DNA of 24,321 nt, taken from Oscillospiraceae bacterium. Lineage in GTDB: Bacteria; Bacillota_A; Clostridia; Oscillospirales; Oscillospiraceae. The stretch covers positions 1 to 24,321 of the forward strand of contig JAFYCC010000075.1 of assembly GCA_017539885.1 (NCBI GenBank), given 5' to 3'. Below the pieces are notes generated by a model. It saw only the letters and a program-made list of their open reading frames with translations. It was not told the DNA's origin and searched no databases. Positions 7,160 through 14,895 of the stretch are shown in pieces (position 1 is the first letter of the stretch; every line of letters begins with the position of its first letter). Made by a program: the position numbers and the translations under genes.

Positions 7160-8635
7160 ATGAAGAATATTCCGGATGTCCGGCTCGGGCTCATCGCCGT
7201 ATCCCGCGACTGCTTTCCGATCGGGCTGTCGATCGCGCGCAGGGAGCGGATTGCTGCGGCCTGCGCTGGCGGGATCTACGAATGCCGGGTAACGGTGGAG
7301 AACGAGAAGGATATGCTTGCCGCTGTTGCTGACGTAAAGGCAGCCGACTGCAACGCACTGGTCGTGTTCCTCGGCAATTTCGGACCGGAAACGCCGGAGA
7401 CACTGATTGCCGAACACTTCGATGGACCCTGCATGTATGTCGCCGCGGCGGAGGGTGACGGAGATCTGATCAACGGACGCGGCGACGCATACTGCGGCAT
7501 GCTCAACTGCTCCTACAATCTGGGCATGCGCCATTTGGACGCTTATATTCCCGAATACCCCGTCGGCACGGCGGAGGATATCGCCGGCATGATCTCGGAC
7601 TTCGTTCCGATCGCGCGTGCGATCATCGGCATGAAAAATCTTAAGATCATCACATTCGGCCCGCGTCCGCAGGATTTCTTCGCATGCAACGCGCCGATCA
7701 GGGGACTGTATGAGCTGGGGGTCGAGATCGAGGAGAACTCTGAGCTTGATCTCCTGGTAAGCTATCGTGCACACGCGCAGGACGCGCGTATCCCCAGTAT
7801 CTGCGCGGATATGCGCGCTGAGATGGGGGAGGGACGCTATTATCCGGAACTGCTCGAGCGCATGGCGCAGTTTGAACTGACACTGCTCGACTGGGCCGAG
7901 GCGCATAAAGGGGCGCGTAAATACGTGGCGTTCGCGGACAAATGCTGGCCTGCCTTCCCGGAGCAGTTCGGATTTGAGCCGTGTTATGTAAACTCACGCC
8001 TTGCCTCGCGCGGTATTCCTGTTTCCTGCGAGGTGGACATCTACGGCGCGCTTTCGGAATACATCGGTGCCTGCGTGTCAGGTGATGCTGTGACGCTTCT
8101 GGACATCAACAATTCAGTGCCTGCTCAGATGTGGGAGCGGGAAATCAAGGGAAAGTACGATTACGGTCTTACGGACACGTTTATGGGCTTTCACTGCGGA
8201 AATACGCCCAGCTGCAAGATGTGTGCCGACCGCGCCGTCAAGTATCAGCTTATCCAGCACCGGCTGCTCGAACCTGAAGGGAGCGAGCCGGACTTTACGA
8301 GAGGCACGCTCGAGGGCGACATCGCTCCGGGGAACATCACATTCTTCAGACTCCAGTGCGACAGTGAGGGAAAGCTGCGCGGCTATATCGCGCAGGGAGA
8401 AGTGCTGCCTGTTGCGACGGGTTCGTTCGGCGGCATAGGCGTGTTTGCAATCCATGAGATGGCGCGCTTTTATCGCCATGTGCTGATCGAGAAGCGTTTT
8501 CCGCACCATGGGGCAGTCGCGTTCGGACATTACGGCAAGTCGTTGTTTGAAGTCTTTAAGTATCTGGGCGTCCGCGATATTTCCTTCAACAACCCGAAGT
8601 CACTGCCGTACCGTACGGAGAATCCGTGGGCATGA
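7160..8635 (+). CDS. L-fucose/L-arabinose isomerase family protein (FucI fold)
   Basis: An aldose-ketose isomerase of the FucI/AraA superfamily, 491 residues and about 100 shorter than E. coli FucI. The Mn-binding pair appears as Glu291 ([12 protein letters not shown]) and Asp315 (LLDINN), 24 residues apart as for Glu337/Asp361 of E. coli FucI. A C-terminal histidine (HH at 449-450, or His457 in FGHYG) would complete the site. AGGAGG at 7146-7151 is 8 bases from the ATG. The downstream genes are an FGGY kinase and AraD, so the substrate is more likely L-arabinose (to L-ribulose) than L-fucose. This would be a non-orthologous replacement for AraA. The fold call is firm and the substrate is inferred. 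Confidence 0.85.
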   Translation: MKNIPDVRLGLIAVSRDCFPIGLSIARRERIAAACAGGIYECRVTVENEKDMLAAVADVKAADCNALVVFLGNFGPETPETLIAEHFDGPCMYVAAAEGDGDLINGRGDAYCGMLNCSYNLGMRHLDAYIPEYPVGTAEDIAGMISDFVPIARAIIGMKNLKIITFGPRPQDFFACNAPIRGLYELGVEIEENSELDLLVSYRAHAQDARIPSICADMRAEMGEGRYYPELLERMAQFELTLLDWAEAHKGARKYVAFADKCWPAFPEQFGFEPCYVNSRLASRGIPVSCEVDIYGALSEYIGACVSGDAVTLLDINNSVPAQMWEREIKGKYDYGLTDTFMGFHCGNTPSCKMCADRAVKYQLIQHRLLEPEGSEPDFTRGTLEGDIAPGNITFFRLQCDSEGKLRGYIAQGEVLPVATGSFGGIGVFAIHEMARFYRHVLIEKRFPHHGAVAFGHYGKSLFEVFKYLGVRDISFNNPKSLPYRTENPWA

Positions 8636-10188
8636 CGGATCTGACGAAGACGGCGCTGGGCATCGAACTGGGATCGACCCGCATCAAGGCCGTACTGCTG
8701 GACGAGAACCATGTTCCGGTCGCATCCGGCGCCTATGAATGGGAGAATCGGTTCGTCAACGGAATCTGGACGTATTCGCTCGAAGAAGCGCGCGAGGGCT
8801 TGCGTGCCTGTTACGTTGCGCTCGCGCGAGACGTAAGCGTGAAACTGGGCACTGAACTGACAACGGTCGGGGCAATCGGCGTTAGCGGGATGATGCATGG
8901 GTATCTTCCGTTCGACAGAAACGGGAAACAGCTTGTTCCGTTCCGAACCTGGCGAAACACGATTACCGGCGAGGCGGCGGAAAAACTCAGCAATCTGTTC
9001 GGATTCAATATCCCGCAACGATGGAGCGTCGCACATTTCTGCCAGGCGATTCTGAACGTAGAGGAACACGTTTCGAGCGTCGCATTCCTCACAACGCTCG
9101 CCGGCTGGGTCTACTGGCAGCTTACAGGCGAGAAGGCGGTGGGCGTCGGCGAAGCCTCCGGGATGTTCCCGATCGACAGCGAGACGTGTGACTATGACAC
9201 GGGAATGCTCGCAAAGTTCAAGGAACTGACAGGCGTAGAGTTACGCAGTATTCTGCCCAAGGTCTTGCGGGCGGGTGAATACGCAGGTAAGCTGACGGAG
9301 AATGGTGCACGTTTCCTTGATCCGAGCGGGAAACTGTGTCCCGGCGTGCTGATTGCGCCATGTGAGGGTGATGCGGGGACCGGGATGACGGCGACGAATT
9401 CCGTTCGCGTACGGACGGGCAACGTATCTGCCGGTACTTCGGATTTTGCGATGGTCGTTACGGAGCATCCGCTCGGCGTCCATCGAGAGATCGATATGGT
9501 TACAACGCCGGATGGCACTCCGGTTGCCATGGTCCACTGCAACAACTGCACATCGGATGTCAATGCATGGGTTGGCCTGTTCGGTGAGTTTGCCGCAGCG
9601 CTCGGTGTCGAACCGGATCGCGGCGCGCTGTTCGACCTACTTTTCCGCAAGGCTCTCGAGGGGGACAAGGACTGCGGAGGCCTGCTCAGTTACAATTACT
9701 ATTCCGGGGAGGGCGTTACAGACCTGGACGCCGGACGGCCGCTTTTCACGCGCAGACCGGACGCGAGGCTGACGCTTGCCAACTTCATGCGCACGCATCT
9801 GTTCTCTGCGCTGGCTACGCTCAAAATCGGGTTGGATATCCTGATTGGCGAGGAGGGCGTGCAGATCGATCGGATCTGCGGCCACGGCGGCTTTTTCACG
9901 ACGCGGGAGGTCGGACAGCGTATGCTGTCAGCCGCGGTAAACGCGCCCGTCTCCGTAATGGAGACAGCCGGTGAGGGAGGGCCCTACGGCATGGCTCTGC
10001 TGGCTGCATATATGCTGTGGCGGAAGGAAGGGCAGACGCTGGCGGATTATCTGGACGACGAAGTGTTTTCCGATGCGCGCGTCACTACCGTGACAGCTTC
10101 TGAAGCGGAAATTTCGGGATTTGCAGCTTTTCTGGAGACTTACCGAAAAGCGTTCCCGCTGGAAAGACTCGCAACCGAGGTGGTTTGA
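8632..10188 (+). CDS. FGGY-family carbohydrate kinase (probable ribulokinase role)
   Basis: A sugar kinase of the FGGY/ASKHA family with 518 residues. The N-terminal phosphate loop is [14 protein letters not shown]. The second nucleotide motif CEGDAGTGM (from residue 244) places the likely catalytic base Asp247. A C-terminal adenosine region, [10 protein letters not shown] and [15 protein letters not shown], follows. By context it phosphorylates the ketose made by the upstream isomerase and feeds AraD, so L-ribulokinase is the best guess. It is not a recognisable AraB by sequence alone. ATG 8632 forms an ATGA overlap with the isomerase stop. A GTG at 8626 is an alternative start two codons upstream, 5 bases from GGAG (8617-8620). 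Confidence 0.87.
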   Translation: MTDLTKTALGIELGSTRIKAVLLDENHVPVASGAYEWENRFVNGIWTYSLEEAREGLRACYVALARDVSVKLGTELTTVGAIGVSGMMHGYLPFDRNGKQLVPFRTWRNTITGEAAEKLSNLFGFNIPQRWSVAHFCQAILNVEEHVSSVAFLTTLAGWVYWQLTGEKAVGVGEASGMFPIDSETCDYDTGMLAKFKELTGVELRSILPKVLRAGEYAGKLTENGARFLDPSGKLCPGVLIAPCEGDAGTGMTATNSVRVRTGNVSAGTSDFAMVVTEHPLGVHREIDMVTTPDGTPVAMVHCNNCTSDVNAWVGLFGEFAAALGVEPDRGALFDLLFRKALEGDKDCGGLLSYNYYSGEGVTDLDAGRPLFTRRPDARLTLANFMRTHLFSALATLKIGLDILIGEEGVQIDRICGHGGFFTTREVGQRMLSAAVNAPVSVMETAGEGGPYGMALLAAYMLWRKEGQTLADYLDDEVFSDARVTTVTASEAEISGFAAFLETYRKAFPLERLATEVV

Positions 10189-10886
10189 TGCTTGAAGCGC
10201 TGAAAGAACAGGTCTGCAGGGCGAATCTGATGCTTCCGGAATACAGTCTGGTGACGTTTACCTGGGGGAACGTTTCCGGAATCGACCGGGAGAAGGGGCT
10301 CGTTGTCATAAAGCCCTCCGGCGTTCCATACAACGGTATGACACCTGAGGATATGGTCGTCGTTGACTTCTCAGGCGCGGTCGTAGAAGGAAAGTGGAAG
10401 CCGTCAAGCGACACGGCCACGCATCTTGAACTGTACAGGGCCTTCCCGGAGTGCGGAGGCGTCGTACATACGCATTCCCGATGGGCGACGAGTTTCGCAC
10501 AGGCAGGGCGGCCGATTTGCGCCATGGGTACGACGCATGCGGATTACTTCTACGGAGATGTGCCCTGTACACGTCCGATGACGGATGCGGAGATCGGCGG
10601 CGAATATGAAAGAGAGACCGGAAAGGTGATCGTGGAGACCTTTGCAGGACGTGACAGTGCTGCCGTGCCCGCCGTCCTGGTGTTCGCACACGGGCCGTTC
10701 GCATGGGGGAAAGACCCTGATGAGGCGGTGCATAACGCCGCGGTGCTCGAGGAAGTCGCCTTTATGAATTATCACGCTCTGCAGCTCGCGCCGGAGCAGG
10801 AAAGGATCCCGCGCGCTCTGTTAGATAAACATTATCTTCGCAAACACGGAAGAAACGCCTACTACGGACAGGAGGAGAAAAAATGA
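10188..10886 (+). CDS. araD: L-ribulose-5-phosphate 4-epimerase
   Basis: Converts L-ribulose 5-phosphate to D-xylulose 5-phosphate in L-arabinose catabolism. This class II aldolase-fold protein of 232 residues resembles E. coli AraD along its whole length: TWGNVS at 25-30, KPSG at 42-45, KPSSDT at 71-76, THADYFYG at 116-123, GPFAWGK at 169-175 and [11 protein letters not shown] at 211-221. The zinc ligands are His94, His96 and His168. Asp119 and Tyr226 correspond to the epimerase-specific residues Asp120 and Tyr229 of E. coli, which separates it from fuculose-phosphate aldolase. ATG 10188 shares one base with the kinase stop and has GAGG 7 bases upstream. The TTG at 10185 is less likely. Confidence 0.95.
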   Translation: MLEALKEQVCRANLMLPEYSLVTFTWGNVSGIDREKGLVVIKPSGVPYNGMTPEDMVVVDFSGAVVEGKWKPSSDTATHLELYRAFPECGGVVHTHSRWATSFAQAGRPICAMGTTHADYFYGDVPCTRPMTDAEIGGEYERETGKVIVETFAGRDSAAVPAVLVFAHGPFAWGKDPDEAVHNAAVLEEVAFMNYHALQLAPEQERIPRALLDKHYLRKHGRNAYYGQEEKK

Positions 10887-11509
10887 GCAAAGTACTGCTG
10901 ATCAACGGAAGTCCCCACAAAAACGGATGTACCAACACGGCGCTCGAAGAAATCGCCAAAACGCTCAAGGCCTGTGAGGTGGACAGCGAGATCCTCTGGC
11001 TTGGCTGCGCGCCCATAGCGGACTGTGTCGGATGCTTCAGTTGCAAGCAGACCGGGAAATGCTTCGTTGACGATTACGTGAATGCGATCGCGGCGCGCCT
11101 CGACGAGTTCGACGGCCTGATCGTAGGCTCTCCGGTTTACTACGCCGGACCGACTGGCGCAGTCTGCGCATTTCTTGATCGTCTCTTCTTCAGTGTCGAC
11201 AAGAAAAAGTTCAACGGCAAGCCCGCCGCTGCTGTCGTTTCCTGCCGACGCGGAGGCGCGAGCGCGGCCTTTGACCGTCTGAACAAGTACTTCTCGATTT
11301 CCAACATGAATGTCGTAGGTTCACAGTACTGGAATCAGGTGCACGGCAGCAAGCCGGAGGACGTGCTTCAGGACGAGGAGGGGCTGCAGACAATGCGCAC
11401 GCTCGCCCGCAACATGGCCTATCTGATCCATACGAAAGGGGCGGCTGACGCGGCAAAGCTGCGTGCGCCGGTCTATGAACGCCCGCGGATGACGAACTTT
11501 ATCCGCTGA
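10883..11509 (+). CDS. Flavodoxin-fold NAD(P)H oxidoreductase, putative iron-sulfur flavoprotein
   Basis: An FMN reductase/flavodoxin-fold protein of 208 residues. The FMN phosphate loop is [13 protein letters not shown] (residues 7-19), and the flavin-contacting segment [11 protein letters not shown] follows near residue 80. Cysteines 48, 51, 54 and 60 form a compact C-x2-C-x2-C-x5-C motif, the arrangement that holds a 4Fe-4S cluster in archaeal iron-sulfur flavoproteins. Some relatives with similar cysteines have no proven cluster. It overlaps araD as ATGA (10883-10886) and has GGAGGAG upstream, so it is co-translated with the sugar genes. Its link to sugar use is unknown, and the electron acceptor cannot be named. 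Confidence 0.85.
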   Translation: MSKVLLINGSPHKNGCTNTALEEIAKTLKACEVDSEILWLGCAPIADCVGCFSCKQTGKCFVDDYVNAIAARLDEFDGLIVGSPVYYAGPTGAVCAFLDRLFFSVDKKKFNGKPAAAVVSCRRGGASAAFDRLNKYFSISNMNVVGSQYWNQVHGSKPEDVLQDEEGLQTMRTLARNMAYLIHTKGAADAAKLRAPVYERPRMTNFIR

Positions 11510-11526
11510 CAGGAAGTGAATACGGA

Positions 11527-11558
11527 AAAGGGACGCGTTCGGTTCGCGCCCCTTTTTC
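11527..11558 (+). terminator. Terminator after the sugar operon, between convergent genes
   Basis: The stem AAAGGG-A-CGCG (11527-11537) pairs with CGCG-C-CCCTTT (11545-11555) with one A/C mismatch and a 7-base loop, followed by TTC. The T-run is on the plus strand. In the opposite direction the run is TTTT, so it may also slow transcription from the leftward Nudix-GNAT gene. Confidence 0.75.
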
Positions 11559-11606
11559 TATCTGTCGATTTGAAATTTGATTCGTGAGCCGTGGGATCCG
11601 GCGTTT

Positions 11607-12479
11607 TCAGATATCGATCCAGATTCCGACGTCGTGCATCTCCGAGTTCGGGATACAACGGTAGAATCGCTGCGCTTCGTCGTTTGAGGCCGTCAGCGCA
11701 ATAAGCGTGTTCAAGCCCTTTGTTTTCAGTTCACGCCGAAGCTCGTTCAGCAGAGCCTGTGCAACACCCTTGTGTCTGCAGCCCTTGAGCACACAAATCC
11801 AGTCCAAATAGGCCTTCGTGCTGCCGTCGAACCGACTCCTGATCATGGACGAATCGATCCGTCCGACGACCCTGCCGTCCAGATATGCCAGAAGAGAAAT
11901 GCTGTCCCGGAACAGATCGTCTGAAAAGCTCTTACGTACGCTTTCCAGATACGCGTCATCGATCTCCCAGCCCCAGACGTCCTCTTCCCGGCGGAGTTCC
12001 TCCTCAAACCGTACGACATCCGGAATCCTGTCTGCGGTATAAGGTCTGATCTCCGGCGCCGTAGCGGCGCTTCCGGCGGCATTCAGAAAAGCGTCTGCCC
12101 GGCGAAGGATCTCGCGGTCACTCTCAAAACTCAGCTGCCTGATTGCGAGATCGAGAGGGAGCCAGTAGATCTCGCGCACCTCTTCCGGCTGCGGGATGAC
12201 GCGTGTGCTCTCCGCCTGCGTGAGAAAGAAGACGACCTCTTTCATGCAGCCGGCGTAGGGACTGTATTCCTCTGTTTCACGGAAGCCGTCGAGAAATCGT
12301 GCCCGCAGGGCCGTTTCCTCAAACAGCTCCCGCGCGGCGGTCTCGTGCTCAGACTCATCTTCCTCCACATGCCCCTTGCACATGGAGAAATGTCCCTTTT
12401 TCATCTGCTCGATCAGGTAAAGCCTCTCTTTCCCGACAGGGAAAAAGACAACAGCCCCACAGCTCTTTTCATGAATCAC
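11607..12479 (-). CDS. Nudix hydrolase - GNAT acetyltransferase fusion
   Basis: A two-domain protein of 290 residues. The N-terminal Nudix domain opens IHEKSCGAVVFF, like diadenosine-tetraphosphate-type Nudix enzymes. Its Nudix box at about 36-58 runs from GHVEED to RELFEET, with the metal-binding RE at 50-51 and EE at 54-55. The C-terminal GNAT domain (~142-290) has motif A LDWICVLKGCRHKGVA at 225-240 and NDEAQRFY at 266-273. I place the start at GTG 12479: GGAGGG (12486-12491) is 6 bases upstream, and the longer ATG at 12542 lies inside the predicted -10 box and so cannot be on the transcript. It is convergent with the sugar operon and divergent from the URO-D gene. Substrates are unknown. 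Confidence 0.88.
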   Translation of the reverse strand: MIHEKSCGAVVFFPVGKERLYLIEQMKKGHFSMCKGHVEEDESEHETAARELFEETALRARFLDGFRETEEYSPYAGCMKEVVFFLTQAESTRVIPQPEEVREIYWLPLDLAIRQLSFESDREILRRADAFLNAAGSAATAPEIRPYTADRIPDVVRFEEELRREEDVWGWEIDDAYLESVRKSFSDDLFRDSISLLAYLDGRVVGRIDSSMIRSRFDGSTKAYLDWICVLKGCRHKGVAQALLNELRRELKTKGLNTLIALTASNDEAQRFYRCIPNSEMHDVGIWIDI

Positions 12480-12540
12480 GGTTATCCCTCCGGCGGCGCG
12501 AACGGCGCGGCGCGTTGCGCGGTGTAAATCAGCTGGAATC

Positions 12541-12570
12541 ATTGTAGCACCGTGTTTTTCGGCTTGTCAA
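12541..12570 (-). promoter_or_regulatory. Predicted leftward promoter for the Nudix-GNAT gene
   Basis: On the minus strand, TTGACA (12570-12565), an 18-base spacer and TACAAT (12546-12541). Transcription would start near 12534, leaving a leader of about 55 bases to the GTG start. Its -35 box lies 15 bases from the -35 box of the divergent URO-D promoter. Confidence 0.65.
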
Positions 12571-12585
12571 CTTCCCCTCGCCGGA

Positions 12586-12614
12586 TTGACATTCCCACCC
12601 TTCTGTGATAGTGT
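12586..12614 (+). promoter_or_regulatory. Predicted rightward promoter for the URO-D family gene
   Basis: A consensus -35 box TTGACA (12586-12591), a 17-base spacer and a -10 box TAGTGT (12609-12614) with an extended TG at 12606-12607. The predicted start is near 12621, with a leader of about 80 bases. It is back-to-back with the leftward promoter at 12541-12570. Confidence 0.65.
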
Positions 12615-12699
12615 TAACGAGTAGGTCCATATTGGAAACGCAGTTGCCATGAGACTCGGCGGCCGCCGCGCTTTCTTCTAAAAACGGAGGAAACAAACG

Positions 12700-13713
12700 A
12701 TGCTGACACCGAAACAGAATCTGCTGGAAACTCTCAAGAGAGACGGAAAACCGGACAGAATCATCAAGCAATTCGAGGGCACGACATTTGTGCCGGGCGA
12801 TCCTGTGAACAATTTCGTGCGCGGCGTGCGTACGCCGGGCATGGAGCCGATTCGCGATCTGTGGGGCACGACCATCGTCTGGCCGATCGACTCGATCGGC
12901 GCGATGCCACACGTCACGGAGGAGACAAAAGTCGTGCGTGATATCACCTGCTGGCGCGATTTTACGAAAGTGCCGGACCTGATCGCCAACTGCACCCCCG
13001 AGACGGCGGACTGGGAACCTTACCTCAAGCGCCTTGAGGCTGTCGATCGCGAGAACACGCTTGTGATGATGTTCGCGCCGACGGGCGTTTTTGAGCGTCT
13101 ACACTTCCTCATGGGTTTTGAGGATACGTTTATCAATATCATGACTGAGCCGGAAGCCATGGAGGATCTCTGCGCGGCAATCGGAGAGTACCGTTACAAC
13201 GGCATGAAGATCCAGTGCGAGGTCTGTCATCCGGACATGATCCTCTCGCACGATGACTGGGGCAGCAAGACGAACCTCTTCATGCGCCCGGATCAGTGGC
13301 GTGTGTTTATCAAGCCGCAGTACGAGAAGAGCTACGGCTATCTGCACGATCAGGGCGTGCTGATCATGCACCATGCGGACAGCTACTGTGAACCGATCGT
13401 GGAAGATATGGTCGACCTGCACATCGACATCTGGCAGGGAGTTCTGCCGCAGAACGACATTCCCGCCATCCAGAAGCAGCTCGACGGACGCATGACCCTT
13501 ATGGGAGGTATTGACGCGGCGATCGTCGACCGTCCGGATTCCACTGAGGAGGAGATCCGCGGCGAGATCCGGCGCGTCCTGCGCGAGTACTGCGGTGCCG
13601 GCCATTTCATTCCATGCATCACCTACGGCGGCCCCGGCACGCTCTATCCGAATGCGGACAAGTTCATCAACGAAGAAATTGAAATCTACAATAAAGAACA
13701 CTTCGGCATCTGA
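12700..13713 (+). CDS. Uroporphyrinogen decarboxylase (URO-D) family protein, not HemE
   Basis: A URO-D superfamily TIM-barrel protein of 337 residues. The C-terminal half carries the superfamily layout: MHHADSYCEP (223-232), WQGVLPQNDI, LMGGID, then GHFIPCITYGGPGT with Cys306. The N-terminus reads KQNLLETLKRDGKPDRI, as in methyltransferase-like members. It lacks the arginine-rich PxWxMRQAGR motif of true uroporphyrinogen decarboxylase. The H-x-C zinc motif of MtaA/CmuA-type corrinoid methyltransferases is replaced by H225-A-D227. Its reaction is therefore unknown. No corrinoid-binding protein or reactivator is adjacent, although a B12 operon starts about 0.9 kb downstream. GGAGG at 12686-12690 is 9 bases from the ATG. 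Confidence 0.85.
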   Translation: MLTPKQNLLETLKRDGKPDRIIKQFEGTTFVPGDPVNNFVRGVRTPGMEPIRDLWGTTIVWPIDSIGAMPHVTEETKVVRDITCWRDFTKVPDLIANCTPETADWEPYLKRLEAVDRENTLVMMFAPTGVFERLHFLMGFEDTFINIMTEPEAMEDLCAAIGEYRYNGMKIQCEVCHPDMILSHDDWGSKTNLFMRPDQWRVFIKPQYEKSYGYLHDQGVLIMHHADSYCEPIVEDMVDLHIDIWQGVLPQNDIPAIQKQLDGRMTLMGGIDAAIVDRPDSTEEEIRGEIRRVLREYCGAGHFIPCITYGGPGTLYPNADKFINEEIEIYNKEHFGI

Positions 13714-13717
13714 GTAT

Positions 13718-13761
13718 ATCCGCAAACCGCCCCGCGGTCTTCCGCGGGGCGGTTTGCGGAT
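13718..13761 (+). terminator. Perfect 20-bp hairpin after the URO-D gene
   Basis: Bases 13718-13737 pair without mismatch with 13742-13761 around the loop TCTT. The stem is very G/C-rich. It starts 5 bases after the URO-D stop. No T-run follows (TCCGTGCTTTCT), so it may act as a strong blocking hairpin, an mRNA 3'-end stabiliser or a factor-assisted terminator. Confidence 0.6.
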
Positions 13762-13840
13762 TCCGTGCTTTCTGAATCGCAGTTGATGCCGCATGAGCGC
13801 TTACGGTCAAAGCCGTCGGGAAAAGAGGAGGACCGAGGAT

Positions 13841-14614
13841 ATGTTTGAGGAGTATTATACGCCCCTGCCGGATAAGGATGCCTATCTGGAACGGATCGGC
13901 CTGAAGGAAGAAGCGCTGCCGCCGACGGCAGATACGCTCCATAGGCTGATTTCCGCGCAACTGGCGAATATCCCGTTTGAGAATCTGGACGTCTTTGAAA
14001 AGAGACTCTGCCCGGATCTTCGAATAGAGTCGCTGTTCGACAAGATCATCACTCGCCGCCGCGGCGGTTACTGCTTCGAGCTCAACGGCCTGTTCCAGAA
14101 ACTGCTTGAAGCGCTTGGCTACGACTGTTACAGCATCGTAATGCACGGCCTGCGGGGCGGCTCGGTCGCATATCCTGCGCATCGGGGTATTATCGTGAGG
14201 CTTCCGGAGGGAAAAGCTTACTGCGATGTCGGATTCGGCGGCGCTGTTCCGTTCTTTCCTGCGTATCTCGACGGCAGAACGACACCTGATGGCTTTTTCA
14301 TTGAGAAATACGATGAGGGACTGTGTGTCTGCGGACCAGGTAAGGACGGCGTGATGCGTACGCAGGCATTTTCGGATGTGCCGGCTTACGCGGTGGATTT
14401 CATTCCTCTGAACTTCCACATGTCTCAGTGGTCGGAGTCCATTTTCCGGCTTCGGCCGATGGTCAGCCTCAGGAGGGAAAACGGAGGCGTTTCTCTTGAC
14501 GGCGACACGTTGCGTATCCGCTGCGAAGGGAATGTTGAGGAGCGGAAGCTTCGAGACCGCGCGGACTATTTCTGCGCACTTCGCGAGCATTTCGGCATCG
14601 AACTGCCTTTGTAG
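13841..14614 (+). CDS. Arylamine N-acetyltransferase
   Basis: An arylamine N-acetyltransferase that moves acetyl or other acyl groups from acyl-CoA to aromatic amines or hydrazines by way of a cysteine thioester. The 257 residues fit the usual 250-280. The catalytic triad is visible: Cys78 in RRGGYCFELNG, His114 in YPAHRGI and Asp129 in CDVGFGG. The N-terminal DAYLERIGL and IPFENLDV (44-51) are also typical. I chose ATG 13841 because GAGGAGG (13825-13831) is 9 bases upstream and the protein then begins close to the family's usual start. An in-frame ATG at 13793 would add 16 non-family residues. No clear promoter is seen in 13762-13840, so read-through past the 13718 hairpin is possible. It is cytoplasmic. 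Confidence 0.93.
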   Translation: MFEEYYTPLPDKDAYLERIGLKEEALPPTADTLHRLISAQLANIPFENLDVFEKRLCPDLRIESLFDKIITRRRGGYCFELNGLFQKLLEALGYDCYSIVMHGLRGGSVAYPAHRGIIVRLPEGKAYCDVGFGGAVPFFPAYLDGRTTPDGFFIEKYDEGLCVCGPGKDGVMRTQAFSDVPAYAVDFIPLNFHMSQWSESIFRLRPMVSLRRENGGVSLDGDTLRIRCEGNVEERKLRDRADYFCALREHFGIELPL

Positions 14615-14623
14615 CTTCCGACA

Positions 14624-14653
14624 TTGACAAGCATCGTTCGGGAGTGTTAGAAT
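14624..14653 (+). promoter_or_regulatory. Predicted promoter of the cobalamin operon
   Basis: TTGACA (14624-14629), an 18-base spacer and TAGAAT (14648-14653) with an extended TG at 14645-14646. The predicted start near 14660 lies ten bases before the P1 stem of the riboswitch, exactly where it should be. Confidence 0.7.
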
Positions 14654-14669
14654 TTGGTGTAAAATAATA

Positions 14670-14836
14670 GCGCTCAAGTGCCGCCGCCTTGGTGCGGCGG
14701 AGAATAGACAACCGGGTGCGATTCCCGGACGGTACCGCCGCTGTAAGCGTCGAGGCCACGAGCAATATGCCACTGGGAGACCGGGAAGGCGCTGCGCGGC
14801 CGTCTGAGACGCGAGTCAGAAGACCTGCTTGAGCGT
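14670..14836 (+). promoter_or_regulatory. Cobalamin (B12) riboswitch aptamer
   Basis: A cobalamin-class aptamer. The closing P1 stem pairs 14670-14678 with 14828-14836 (8 Watson-Crick pairs plus one G-U). Hallmarks in order: GGGTGCGATTCCCGG (14714-14728), ACGGTACCGCCGCTGTAA (14729-14746), GCCACTGGGAGACCGGGAAGG (14769-14789) and the B12 box GAGTCAGAAGACCTGC (14813-14828). A G/C-rich hairpin at 14681-14699 is P2-like. With the terminator at 14896-14924 it should lower transcription of the lipoprotein-cob/cbi operon when cobalamin is plentiful. Ligand preference (adenosyl- or aquocobalamin) was not resolved. Confidence 0.95.
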
Positions 14837-14895
14837 ATTTCGAGTCTCCGCTTGCGAGTAACGGGCTTAGGAGACCGTCAGTTGCGGGAAAACGG

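Noticed and set aside
6183..7906. Two adjoining long minus-strand frames (290 and 297 codons) opposite the hydrolase and isomerase.
   Set aside because: Both are shadows of well-supported plus-strand genes, with no recognisable domain and no clear ribosome site.
10188..10886. Annotation as L-fuculose-phosphate aldolase (fucA), suggested by the FucI-like isomerase upstream.
   Set aside because: Close full-length resemblance to AraD, including the THADYFYG segment with Asp119 and the C-terminal tyrosines, points to the 4-epimerase.
12480..12542. An N-terminal extension of 21 residues for the Nudix-GNAT protein starting at ATG 12542.
   Set aside because: The ATG overlaps the predicted -10 box and precedes the likely transcription start. 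The extension has no Nudix-like content, while GTG 12479 has an ideal ribosome site.
12565..12591. An inverted repeat TGTCAA-N15-TTGACA that looks like a regulator operator.
   Set aside because: The two arms are fully explained as the -35 boxes of the divergent promoters.
12700..13713. Annotation as hemE (uroporphyrinogen decarboxylase).
   Set aside because: The N-terminal arginine-rich substrate motif is missing, and no haem genes are nearby. Only the superfamily fold is supported.
13667..14773. A 368-codon open frame on the minus strand, across the NAT gene and into the riboswitch.
   Set aside because: It is antisense to a gene with an intact catalytic triad and runs across the 20-bp hairpin, the promoter and the aptamer. 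Its composition is arginine-rich and low-complexity, as expected of a shadow frame.
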